A stretch of 8,112 nucleotides of DNA from Pirellulales bacterium (GTDB lineage Bacteria > Planctomycetota > Planctomycetia > Pirellulales > JAICIG01): the NCBI GenBank assembly GCA_025924495.1, contig JAICIG010000369.1, forward strand, positions 1-8,112, in the 5' to 3' direction. The translations under genes and the position numbers were made by a program. The notes beneath the pieces were generated by a model. It saw nothing but the letters and a program-made list of their open reading frames with translations, made no database searches and was not told the DNA's origin. Every line of letters begins with the position of its first letter. Position 1 is the first letter of the stretch. Below are positions 1 to 6,460 of the stretch, piece by piece.

Positions 1-540
1 CGAGTGCGTATCGACGCGCATGTCCCAGATGATATTCTTGCCTTGCACCTGGACCGACTCGACCTTGGTCCACGTCGGCCAGACTTCGCTGATGCCTTGC
101 ACCACAGAAACCAGGCCCTGGCTGGTGGCCATCGTGACGATCCGGCGTCCGTATTCGTCGAATGGATCGATCTCGACCAATGGGCCGACCGCCGCCACCC
201 GACCGCCGAGCTTGCTGATGTGTTGGCGAACGTTGAAGTGCTCGACCGGCTCGCCATTCGCGCCCTCATTGGCTTCGACCAACTGTTGCTTCGAGAAGAA
301 ATAACTGACCAGATTGTTGTCCAGCAGCACGATCGACTGCACTTCGGGGGCGCCTTCGGCCGGCGGCGCCTTGTCGGGCTTCGGCTTGAGCGTCGAAAGC
401 CGGGCGATCTTGCCTTCGATGGCGCGGCCGTCCTTGAGAATAATCTTCGATGCCTGAACCGGCAGGCAGTCGTACAGCGTCGCCAGTGCGATACTGACGG
501 CGACTAGACTCCCAACTGCGGACCGCGGGAATCGGGGCAT
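1..540 (-). CDS. Secreted protein of unknown function, 5' part only
   Basis: The minus strand is open from an ATG at 540 to the window edge with no stop, so only the first 180 residues are present. Residues 1-30 look like a Sec signal peptide: basic start (MPRFPRS), hydrophobic core, and an LPVQA-like cleavage site before SKII. There is no lipobox. The mature part begins SKIILKDGRAIEGKIARL, a short beta-strand pattern that recalls small Sm/SH3-like barrels in planctomycete secreted proteins; that comparison is from memory. A later stretch (about residues 120-150) holds DPFDEYGRRIV and then a hydrophobic strand, GLVSVVQGI. The start is supported by a strong Shine-Dalgarno sequence 7 nt upstream. 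It is divergent from the small membrane gene at 806. The function is not recognised; the product is probably exported or periplasmic. It is a real gene because it keeps an open frame, a signal peptide and an RBS. Confidence 0.72.
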   Translation of the reverse strand, partial: MPRFPRSAVGSLVAVSIALATLYDCLPVQASKIILKDGRAIEGKIARLSTLKPKPDKAPPAEGAPEVQSIVLLDNNLVSYFFSKQQLVEANEGANGEPVEHFNVRQHISKLGGRVAAVGPLVEIDPFDEYGRRIVTMATSQGLVSVVQGISEVWPTWTKVESVQVQGKNIIWDMRVDTHS

Positions 541-547
541 GAGGCAA

Positions 548-555
548 CCTCCTCC
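548..555 (-). promoter_or_regulatory. Strong Shine-Dalgarno of the left-edge gene
   Basis: Read on the minus strand this is GGAGGAGG, 7 nt before the ATG at 540. It fixes the start of the truncated left-edge gene and is the clearest RBS in the window. Confidence 0.75.
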
Positions 556-680
556 AGGTTCTTCCCGTGCAATCGATCTCTGTACCGTCAAAGCGCCGGT
601 CGCTTGCCGCTTCCAAGAAACCGCGACAGGACCGCTTCCAGCTCGGAAGCGAAGATGCGGCGGCGACTGCGACCAGTTTC

Positions 681-708
681 ATTGTCCCCTGCATGGCGCC
701 TAAGTCAA
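681..708 (-). promoter_or_regulatory. Putative sigma70-like promoter, leftward
   Basis: On the minus strand there is a -35-like TTGACT (708-703, 5 of 6 consensus bases) and a -10-like GACAAT (686-681, 4 of 6), separated by 16 nt. It would start a transcript near 675 and leave a 5' leader of about 135 nt before the ATG at 540. It is inferred from consensus only. Confidence 0.4.
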
Positions 709-743
709 TGCGACTCAGCGGCTTTTGACGCAACTGCCGGGTG

Positions 744-771
744 TTGACAGCGCCCTTACAAGCCGCACAAT
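744..771 (+). promoter_or_regulatory. Putative sigma70-like promoter, rightward
   Basis: A perfect -35 hexamer TTGACA (744-749) is followed after 16 nt by CACAAT (766-771, 4 of 6). A transcript would start near 778, just ahead of the GTG at 806. This argues against the longer TTG-started reading frame at 725, which would place the promoter inside the gene. Its -35 box lies 35 bp from the -35 box of the leftward promoter. Confidence 0.45.
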
Positions 772-805
772 TAGCAAGTCTAGGCAAACTTTAACGGACG
801 GCAGC

Positions 806-1060
806 GTGATTGCGAAAACTACTCTCGTGCGACTGCTTGGCGGCATGGTCCTGCTGCCCATCGCCATCGTACTGCTGGAAGGTCTGTCGGCCTTGCTTGG
901 CGCCATGCAGGACGCCGCCGGGGCCGCCGTTCTCGGGCGAATCGCACTAGGGCTGGGCGTCCTCTGGGCTTTTCTTGCTCTCGCATTGCTGCTGGCGGTG
1001 GCCGCCAATGCCGCCCTGGCCACGGATAAGCCTGAAGCGGATGGACCTGAAGAGCACTGA
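806..1060 (+). CDS. Small two-helix membrane protein of unknown function
   Basis: From the GTG at 806 the product is 84 residues. Two hydrophobic stretches, about residues 10-31 and 46-70, are separated by a short loop (QDAAGAAVLGR) and followed by an acidic, hydrophilic tail (DKPEADGPEEH). This is the shape of a small inner-membrane hairpin with both ends on the same side. No catalytic motif or known family is recognised. The start is uncertain: the frame stays open to a TTG at 725, but a consensus-like promoter at 744-771 lies between the two, and there is no clear Shine-Dalgarno before either. The hydrophobic pattern and charged tail favour this frame over the Ser/Arg-rich antisense frame. 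Downstream, 1061-1338 holds no convincing gene. Confidence 0.5.
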   Translation: MIAKTTLVRLLGGMVLLPIAIVLLEGLSALLGAMQDAAGAAVLGRIALGLGVLWAFLALALLLAVAANAALATDKPEADGPEEH

Positions 1061-1338
1061 TGACCGCCAGCGTGCGGGCGGCGAGCAAAGCTGGGTCCGC
1101 CATCTCAGTCCGACAAGTGCGGCGCCTACGATACTAGGCGGTCGCCCGTCGCTATTTCGCGATTGGGGGGACAAAGACTAGCCCGATTCGCGCCGGCGGA
1201 GTAGCTTGGAAGCACCGGAATGCCGCTGATTCCCGCTCGCCGGAATGTCACCCGCGCTCAGAGGCGCGTGGGCGGCAGGCGGGGCGCGCGGCCCTATCAC
1301 CATTCAGCTGACCTTTGCGGGCCTTCGCTCTTCGGCCA

Positions 1339-2418
1339 ATGCCTGTTCAATTTGTCTGCCAGCAGTGCCGTCAGAAATTGAGCGTTTCGCAGCGGAAGCG
1401 CGGCACGGTTGTGACTTGTCCCAAGTGCGGCTGCGAGAACCGCGTGCCCGAGGAATCGGCGGCGCCAACGGCAATGGCCGCTCTGGCCGCAAACGCGCCC
1501 GATTTCGCAGCGGTTCCCGAGGTGGTTGTCTTTGACGATATCCCCGCGATCATCGCTCAACAGGAACGCATTGTGTCTCCGCTGCCGTCTCAGTCGGCCA
1601 GCACGACTGTTGTGACGAGCGCAGCGTCCGCGCCAGCCATTTCTCCGCCGCCTGCTCCGCCCGGATGGGCGGCCGCCAGCGCAGCGATATCCAGTGCGCC
1701 GATAACCACTGCAGCCCTCGGCGGTGCGCCGGCCGGCGTGCAAACCGCGCCGGTGCACGCGGCGCCACGCGCGGCGGATGTGATGGCTCGCCTAAAAAGC
1801 CGGCCTGAAGATGCTTTATTGCTGCTCAGCCGTCGCGCGGTTTACGCTTTGGCCGGTCTGCTGTTCGGCGTCGCTCTGCTCGGCTTTGCGGCAGGTTTTC
1901 TGATTGGCCGAGGTCGTCCGGGCGCCGCAATCGCGGGCGGCGAAGAAGCGGCGGAAACCGCTACAGCCGATCCGGTAGCGCTCGAGGGGAGCTTGATCTA
2001 CTCGGCGTCGCCTGGTCAGTACCAACCAGACTCCGAAGCCTTCGTGCTCGCCTTGCCTGTGGAAAAACGTCCGACCGAAAAGCTTTCGCTGACCGCGGCA
2101 ACCATCTCAAATGCCGATGCCGCCGCCCTGGCAGGCAATGCAGTGCACGGCTTGGGGGGCGCCTTAGTCCATGCCAACAGCGATGGCGAATTCCAGTTGG
2201 TGGTGCCGCGCGCCGGAGATTACTATCTGCTGCTTGTTTCAAAGCACGTCAAACGCGCCGCCGACAAGCCAATCGAGGTCGCCGTCTTGCACGAGCTTGG
2301 GGCCTATCTTGCCAATCCTTCAGAGCTGATCGGCGCGCACAAATACGTCTGGTCGCAGCGTCGGCTGGCGGGAGCGCCAGCGCCCGTGACGGAGGATTTT
2401 GGCGCCGACGGAAAGTGA
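1339..2418 (+). CDS. Zinc-ribbon, single-pass membrane protein with beta-rich C-terminal domain
   Basis: The product is 359 residues from the ATG at 1339. The N-terminus is a zinc ribbon of the CxxC-x16-CxxC type (C7, C10, C27, C30), of the MPVQFVCQQC style common at the front of planctomycete membrane proteins. Residues 40-150 form a long Ala/Pro/Ser-rich, low-complexity linker. Residues 167-190 are a hydrophobic membrane segment, preceded by RR and followed by RGR. Residues 215-345 form an extracytoplasmic domain with alternating strands (GEFQLVVPRAGDYYLLLVSK) that resembles a carboxypeptidase-regulatory or transthyretin-like fold. That assignment is by pattern only. The zinc ribbon would face the cytoplasm and the C-terminal domain the outside. 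A TTG at 1315 would add 8 residues, but the ATG starts the zinc ribbon where relatives usually start. No clear Shine-Dalgarno is seen. It converges on the metallopeptidase gene across a 43-nt gap. The function is unknown; a sensor or scaffold is possible. Confidence 0.75.
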   Translation: MPVQFVCQQCRQKLSVSQRKRGTVVTCPKCGCENRVPEESAAPTAMAALAANAPDFAAVPEVVVFDDIPAIIAQQERIVSPLPSQSASTTVVTSAASAPAISPPPAPPGWAAASAAISSAPITTAALGGAPAGVQTAPVHAAPRAADVMARLKSRPEDALLLLSRRAVYALAGLLFGVALLGFAAGFLIGRGRPGAAIAGGEEAAETATADPVALEGSLIYSASPGQYQPDSEAFVLALPVEKRPTEKLSLTAATISNADAAALAGNAVHGLGGALVHANSDGEFQLVVPRAGDYYLLLVSKHVKRAADKPIEVAVLHELGAYLANPSELIGAHKYVWSQRRLAGAPAPVTEDFGADGK

Positions 2419-2461
2419 TTTTGTTCGGCCTGTCCGCAAGCTCGCCGTGTGCGCCCGACGT

Positions 2462-4171
2462 CTACTTGGCAGATGGTTGGGCGGCAAAATCCGCTGCGAA
2501 GGCTCGCGGGTTCAATTCCTCGCCCGTGGCGAACTTCGTCAGCTCGTCCCAGGTTAGCTTCCGGCCCGGCGCAAAGACTCGCTCTTTCATGAATTCGCCG
2601 ACTTCCTTGCGGCCGACGTAGTCGGCGTTTTTGGGATCCTTCGCTTTGAGCACGTCGCGGGCGATCGCCTGATGCACCTGGCAGGCGAACAGTTCGCCCA
2701 TCATGTAGTTGTGATAGTAGGCCGGAGCGATGACCACGTGAATCTTGCTGGCATAGTCCGGCGCATCGCGTCCGGCCGGCCGTTTGAGCAGTTGATATTT
2801 TTCCGCCAGGTCCCACCAGAGCTTGTTGAGATTCTGGTTCGGATTGCCGTACAGCTCTTTCTCAAACCGCAACATCACCTGGCACCAGCGTGAAAAGATT
2901 AAGAGCTTGTTGCGGCGCATCTTCTCGCCCGTGGCGCTGAATGCCTCAGGATCATCGACGCGAACCCCCATTTTTTCCAGCCACTCGGCGCTCTTGGAGA
3001 ACCGCTCGAACATCATGGCCACGCCTTCGGTAGTCAGAATGTGCGACTCGCAGCGCACGACGTAGGGGACATTCTGCGGAATGTTCTTGCTGCTGTAGAC
3101 CGAATGGCCCAATTCATGCAGCATGGTGCCCATCCAGTACTCGTTCGGCACGATGTTCGCCAGCACGCGGACGTCGCCTTCGCGATCGATATCGGTGCAG
3201 AAGGCGTGCGGGTTTTTGCCCGGCTTTTCATAGAGATCGCTGCGCTTGAGTACGTCGTCGATCGGCAATCCGATGCCGGCATAGAACTTTCTGCATAGTT
3301 CGGGAATGTCGGCGTCTTTGTAAGCCGCGTCGAGGCTGGTCTTGTAAACTGCCGGCGCTTCTTGAAAGAACGGGTCGTGATAATGCCAGGGACGCAACTC
3401 GTCGACCATAATGCCGTAGGTCGACGCGAGGCTCGTATCGATTTCCTTCTTGGCCGCAGCGAAGGGCTCGCGCGTCAACTCGTCGAGGTCGTCGAACAGG
3501 CGGATCACCTGGCTCTGGTCCTGCTCGTTGATTTCGAGCTGCATGGCGTGATAGTCGGCAAAGCCTAGCTCGCGAGCCGCCTTGTTGCGCATTTCGACCA
3601 GCGTGCGCAGGTCCTGTTCGACCTCGGCGCCGACGAGCTTGCTGGCTTCCCAGGCCGCTTGCCGCTCTTTGGCGTCGCGCGACTCCTTAAGGATTTTTCG
3701 CACTTCGCTGTCGGAGAGTTCCTTGTCGGCAACCTTAGCGCGGAAGACGTTGAATCGCTTCTCGATTGCGTTCGAGCGCGCGACCATCTGTTTGAGCAGT
3801 TCAGGATCCGTCTGCTTGGGCACGGCCTGCAAATACAGCACGCGAATTTGCCGGGCCAGCAGCTTGTCGTCGAGCCCCGCCCGATCGCAAGCTCCCAGCC
3901 GCACGAACCGCTGATGGTCGGACAAGGCGAGGTCGAGCTGATTCTCGGCTTCTTCCTTCTGCTGGAACGCTTCTTCGCTCCCCGTCACGTTGGCTTTCCA
4001 CCAGCGACGGCCGACTTCAATTTCCAAGGGACGAATCCGCCTCACATGATCGGCGATCAATTGCCGAGCGACGTCGGCGGAGTCTTGGGCGCGTGTCATG
4101 GCAGCGAATCCCCAAATAAGCAAGGTCAGCGCGACAATCAGGCGCGGCCGCAGCGAAAAAAACGTGAACAT
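2462..4171 (-). CDS. Exported zinc metallopeptidase, M2/M3 (ACE-like or oligopeptidase-like) family
   Basis: This is a 569-residue gluzincin that cleaves peptides using one zinc ion. The catalytic motif is HELGH at residues 352-356 with a third zinc ligand at E382 (ILTTEG), the HExxH...E layout of peptidase clan MA. RPWHY (about 260-264), and H478 followed by Y485, Y486 and Y489 near the C-terminus, match the positions where M2 (angiotensin-converting-enzyme-like) and M3 enzymes bind substrate and transition state. The N-terminal RWWKAN and long helices also suit this helical fold. The M2 label is favoured over M3, but only from memory of the family. Residues 1-29 are a signal peptide (basic LRPR, hydrophobic core, then MTRAQ), so the enzyme is exported. 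The start at 4171 is chosen over the ATG at 4192 because GGGGGAG lies 9 nt upstream and it starts the signal peptide directly. All catalytic residues are intact. It likely degrades oligopeptides in the periplasm. Confidence 0.88.
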   Translation of the reverse strand: MFTFFSLRPRLIVALTLLIWGFAAMTRAQDSADVARQLIADHVRRIRPLEIEVGRRWWKANVTGSEEAFQQKEEAENQLDLALSDHQRFVRLGACDRAGLDDKLLARQIRVLYLQAVPKQTDPELLKQMVARSNAIEKRFNVFRAKVADKELSDSEVRKILKESRDAKERQAAWEASKLVGAEVEQDLRTLVEMRNKAARELGFADYHAMQLEINEQDQSQVIRLFDDLDELTREPFAAAKKEIDTSLASTYGIMVDELRPWHYHDPFFQEAPAVYKTSLDAAYKDADIPELCRKFYAGIGLPIDDVLKRSDLYEKPGKNPHAFCTDIDREGDVRVLANIVPNEYWMGTMLHELGHSVYSSKNIPQNVPYVVRCESHILTTEGVAMMFERFSKSAEWLEKMGVRVDDPEAFSATGEKMRRNKLLIFSRWCQVMLRFEKELYGNPNQNLNKLWWDLAEKYQLLKRPAGRDAPDYASKIHVVIAPAYYHNYMMGELFACQVHQAIARDVLKAKDPKNADYVGRKEVGEFMKERVFAPGRKLTWDELTKFATGEELNPRAFAADFAAQPSAK

Positions 4172-4180
4172 AAGATCGCG

Positions 4181-4187
4181 CTCCCCC
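4181..4187 (-). promoter_or_regulatory. Shine-Dalgarno deciding the metallopeptidase start
   Basis: The minus strand reads GGGGGAG, 9 nt before the ATG at 4171. It lies inside the 7-codon extension that would result from starting at 4192, and so supports the shorter protein. Confidence 0.5.
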
Positions 4188-4233
4188 AGCATTTCGGAAT
4201 GAGATTCTGATTTTCGCCACGGCCCCGGCCGCT

Positions 4234-4262
4234 ATTGTGCGCCTGCCGCTTGATTCCAGCAA
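4234..4262 (-). promoter_or_regulatory. Weak candidate promoter for the metallopeptidase gene
   Basis: On the minus strand, TTGCTG (4262-4257, 3 of 6 bases) and CACAAT (4239-4234, 4 of 6) are spaced by 17 nt. The -10-like box is identical to the one at 766-771. The 166-nt gap after the Sir2-like gene leaves room for a separate promoter, but cotranscription cannot be excluded. Confidence 0.25.
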
Positions 4263-4337
4263 GCGATCAGGCCGAGTCGCAGCGCGGATCTCTGCGAAAC
4301 GCGGAAAGATGGCAAGTGTCGTGCTCCCCGCGCCCGG

Positions 4338-5150
4338 TCACTCCTTGCCTCCGAACGCGACCTGCACGAGTTCGGGCAGCACCTGAGCGGCGGTTCCCTC
4401 GAGCCACAACCCTGCAGTGCGTTTGGGATCAATCGAAATGATGCGGGCGCCGGCAATCTTGGCTTCGTGCGGCAATTGAGCAGCCGGCCAGACGGCGCCG
4501 GAGCAGCCGATTTGAATCAAGCAGTCGCACTGCCGCGCCGCATGCAGCGATTGACTCCACGCAGGTTCGGCCATCGCATCGCCGAACAGCACCACGTTCG
4601 GTCGCTTGATCCCGGAAAGGCCGACGCCGGCCCAGCGCCGAATAGCGAATAGCGTTTGCGGCAAACTCAGCCATCCACGCCTGGCGCGGTCCAGTGCGGC
4701 GGAAATCCTCAGCAATTCCCGTCGGGACAGGAGGGAGCGAAAACGACCCCTCAGGCTGACGATCTCGAACACCGAACCATGGACTTCGTGGACGATGGTA
4801 TTGCCCGCTTCACGGTGCAGGCCGTCAATATTTTGCGTAACGACAGTCACCGGCACGTGCCGTTCTAAATCGGAAATTGCAAGGTGGCCCGCATTGGGTT
4901 TTGCCATCGCGATTGGATGCAGCACCTCATACGCGAATTCGGCCACGCGCCGCGGACGCCGCAGCGCCGTGCGGAGGATGCCGCGCCAAGTAGCGAAGTC
5001 CTCGATGGGAAACTTCTGCCAGAAGCCATCGTCGTCACGGAAGGTGGGAATGCCGCTTTCGGCCGAAGCGCCGGCGCCGGTGAACACGACCACATGCTCG
5101 GCGCTGCGAAGCCACGAGGCCGCTGTCGAGAGAAGTTGGCGATCGGGCAT
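4338..5150 (-). CDS. Sir2-family (sirtuin-like) NAD+-dependent protein, zinc site lost
   Basis: The product is 270 residues. Sirtuins remove acyl groups from lysine side chains, consuming NAD+ and releasing nicotinamide and O-acyl-ADP-ribose. The NAD+ core is clear: GAGASAESGIPTFRD (25-39), PNAGH (85-89), TQNIDGLH (105-112), catalytic HGS with H124, VVLFGDAM (186-193), GCS (215-217, usually GTS) and an ISIDP strand near 238-242. The small zinc module is odd. Where the first CxxC normally stands, just after HGS, the protein has SLRG (132-135), and where the second stands it has IRRW (170-173). No cysteine occurs anywhere between H124 and FGDAM, although the length is normal. The Tyr/Arg pair that favours succinyl or malonyl groups in CobB/SIRT5 also seems absent (A73 and V76 at those places). 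The ATG at 5150 is chosen over the in-frame GTG at 5168 because the latter has no Shine-Dalgarno. The gene is divergent from the IDO-like gene, 140 bp apart. It may be active without zinc, altered in substrate, or a NAD+-binding relic. Confidence 0.85.
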   Translation of the reverse strand: MPDRQLLSTAASWLRSAEHVVVFTGAGASAESGIPTFRDDDGFWQKFPIEDFATWRGILRTALRRPRRVAEFAYEVLHPIAMAKPNAGHLAISDLERHVPVTVVTQNIDGLHREAGNTIVHEVHGSVFEIVSLRGRFRSLLSRRELLRISAALDRARRGWLSLPQTLFAIRRWAGVGLSGIKRPNVVLFGDAMAEPAWSQSLHAARQCDCLIQIGCSGAVWPAAQLPHEAKIAGARIISIDPKRTAGLWLEGTAAQVLPELVQVAFGGKE

Positions 5151-5275
5151 AGCCCCATTCTTATGCACATGGAGAGACCCGGCAAGTTCGGCATAAACGC
5201 CTCGATCGGCGCAAAATCACCCCTCGTTCCTGGCCGCATGGCCGACTCCGGCGTACGATTCCGATAGCAGGCTTT

Positions 5276-5280
5276 GAGGA
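5276..5280 (+). promoter_or_regulatory. Shine-Dalgarno of the IDO-like gene
   Basis: GAGGA ends 10 nt before the ATG at 5291. It supports that start. Confidence 0.5.
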
Positions 5281-5290
5281 ATACCTGAGC

Positions 5291-6394
5291 ATGGAATCGC
5301 TGTATCGTCGACGCGGATTTTTGCCCGAAGCCGATCCTTTGCGCGCCTTCCCGGCGAGTTCTTCCTGGATCATGCTCGACGAGCTCGGACGCGATTTGCC
5401 GAGCCTGCTACTCGAGTCCTATTTCCGTGAATTTGCCCGCTCGCTAAAGATTCCGGCTTGGCGCCCGCCGGAGGGCGAAACCGAGGCGTTATCAACCGAA
5501 GCGCTGGCGAGCTTGCGGCTGTATTACGTGCGGCTGGGCTTTCTGGCTTCCGGCTATGTCAACCAGGTAGGTCAACCGCCGGCGACGCTGCTGCCTCGTA
5601 ACATTTCCTTGCCGCTGGTCGACGCTTGTCGCCGGCTCCAGCGGCCGCCGATTCTGAGCTACGACGGCTATGCGCTTTACAACTGGAAGCGCTTTGACCC
5701 AGCGGGACCAATTGCGCTGGGCAATATCGACACCTTGCAGAATTTCGTCCATCTGTACGACGAACACTGGTTCATTCTGATTCATGTCGAGATCGAAGCC
5801 ATTGCGGCAGAGGTCTTGACCGCGCTGGACGAAGCGAGGATCGCCTTCGACGCGAGCGATGAAGCCGGCATTAACCGGGCTTTGGCGGCAATGGCCGGTT
5901 CGGTCTGGCGGCAAGTCGAGGTGCTGCGGCGTATCCCGGAGAAAATGGATCCGGCGCTGTACTACAAGACCTTCCGCCCGTACATCCGCTTTTTCGAGCA
6001 CGTGGTGTACGAAGGAGTCGACGGGGCGCCGCTCGACTATCGGGGCGAGACGGGCGCTCAAAGCAGCATCATGCCCGCACTGACTGCATTCTTGAAGATT
6101 CCACACCAGCCGTCGCTGTTGATCGATCATCTGACCGACATGCAGAATTTCATGCCGGCCGAGCATCGGCGCTTGCTTGCCGAGATTCGCGCCCTGCCCG
6201 ACGTCCGGCCGCTGGCCGACAAATCGGCCTATAACGATCTCTTGGAAGCGGTTGCCACGTTCCGAGAGGTGCACCTCGGCTGGGCGCACGAGTATATTCA
6301 CAAACGCGTCGAAGACCCTCGCGGCACCGGCGGCACTCCTTACATGCGCTGGCTGAAGCAGCTCATTGACGAAACGCGAGGACATAAGCTGTAG
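5291..6394 (+). CDS. Indoleamine 2,3-dioxygenase (IDO)-like heme dioxygenase
   Basis: The product is 367 residues. IDO enzymes use heme iron and O2 to open the indole ring of L-tryptophan, giving N-formylkynurenine, the first step of the kynurenine route. Matches to human IDO1, from memory, are SYDGYALYNWKRFDP (123-137), a WFILIHVEIEA helix (160-170), IPEKMDPALYYKTFRP (215-230) with R229 at the place of substrate-binding R231, the GAQSSIMPAL loop (255-264), DMQNFMPAEHR (283-293), H328 in REVHLGWAHEY as the proximal heme ligand, and GTGGTPYMRWLK (345-356), the mobile active-site loop. F226 of IDO1 becomes a tyrosine (Y224). S167 of IDO1 aligns with L163, with H165 two residues later, so substrate or activity may differ. 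The protein has no signal peptide and is probably cytoplasmic. It has a good Shine-Dalgarno and is followed 64 nt later by a tryptophanase gene. It is clearly in the IDO family; the exact substrate is open. Confidence 0.88.
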   Translation: MESLYRRRGFLPEADPLRAFPASSSWIMLDELGRDLPSLLLESYFREFARSLKIPAWRPPEGETEALSTEALASLRLYYVRLGFLASGYVNQVGQPPATLLPRNISLPLVDACRRLQRPPILSYDGYALYNWKRFDPAGPIALGNIDTLQNFVHLYDEHWFILIHVEIEAIAAEVLTALDEARIAFDASDEAGINRALAAMAGSVWRQVEVLRRIPEKMDPALYYKTFRPYIRFFEHVVYEGVDGAPLDYRGETGAQSSIMPALTAFLKIPHQPSLLIDHLTDMQNFMPAEHRRLLAEIRALPDVRPLADKSAYNDLLEAVATFREVHLGWAHEYIHKRVEDPRGTGGTPYMRWLKQLIDETRGHKL

Positions 6395-6399
6395 AGGAT

Positions 6400-6418
6400 G
6401 CGGAATGGTAAATTCCGC
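6400..6418 (+). repeat. Perfect hairpin just after the IDO-like gene
   Basis: GCGGAAT (6400-6406) and ATTCCGC (6412-6418) form a 7-bp stem with the 5-nt loop GGTAA, starting 5 nt past the stop codon. No T run follows, so it is not a typical intrinsic terminator. It could stabilise the upstream mRNA end or moderate passage into the tryptophanase gene. Confidence 0.5.
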
Positions 6419-6439
6419 GCCCTACCTTCTTCCGTTCCA

Positions 6440-6460
6440 CATTCCGAATTCCGAATTCAT
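6440..6460 (+). repeat. ATTCCGA heptad repeat at the tryptophanase start
   Basis: ATTCCGA occurs in direct tandem (6441-6447 and 6448-6454), partially continuing as ATTC up to the start codon. The heptad is the reverse complement of the CGGAAT part of the upstream hairpin, so CGGAAT at 6401-6406 has three possible partners (6412-6417, 6441-6446, 6448-6453). Similar GAATGCG-like heptads occur between planctomycete genes, as far as I recall. Confidence 0.45.

Noticed and set aside
266..787. Open frame on the minus strand across the 541-805 intergenic region
   Set aside because: It overlaps the signal-peptide gene in another frame, is Arg/Ala-rich without a domain, and spans the predicted promoters.
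1061..1338. Possible small gene in the gap before the zinc-ribbon gene
   Set aside because: Short frames here lack an RBS, a domain or a membrane pattern; only a weak GGAAT/ATTCC inverted repeat near 1218-1236 is seen.
4620..4790. Frameshift in the sirtuin-like gene as the cause of the missing cysteines
   Set aside because: The frame is continuous, motifs on both sides (HGS and VVLFGDAM) are in the same frame, and SLRG falls exactly where the first CxxC should be.
5492..6385. Long open frame on the minus strand opposite the IDO-like gene
   Set aside because: It is fully antisense to a gene with strong IDO motifs, has no recognisable domain, and is explained by GC-rich codon use.
6395..6458. 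TnaC-like leader peptide or tryptophan attenuator before the tryptophanase gene
   Set aside because: The spacer is too short, no small frame contains a Trp codon, and the only small frame from 6398 runs out of frame into the tryptophanase gene.
6366..6458. N-terminal extension of the tryptophanase from a TTG at 6366 or an ATG at 6405
   Set aside because: The extra residues come from the heptad repeat region and the end of the upstream gene, while the family N-terminus matches the ATG at 6459. The ATG at 6405 does have a fair Shine-Dalgarno, so it is kept as an alternative.
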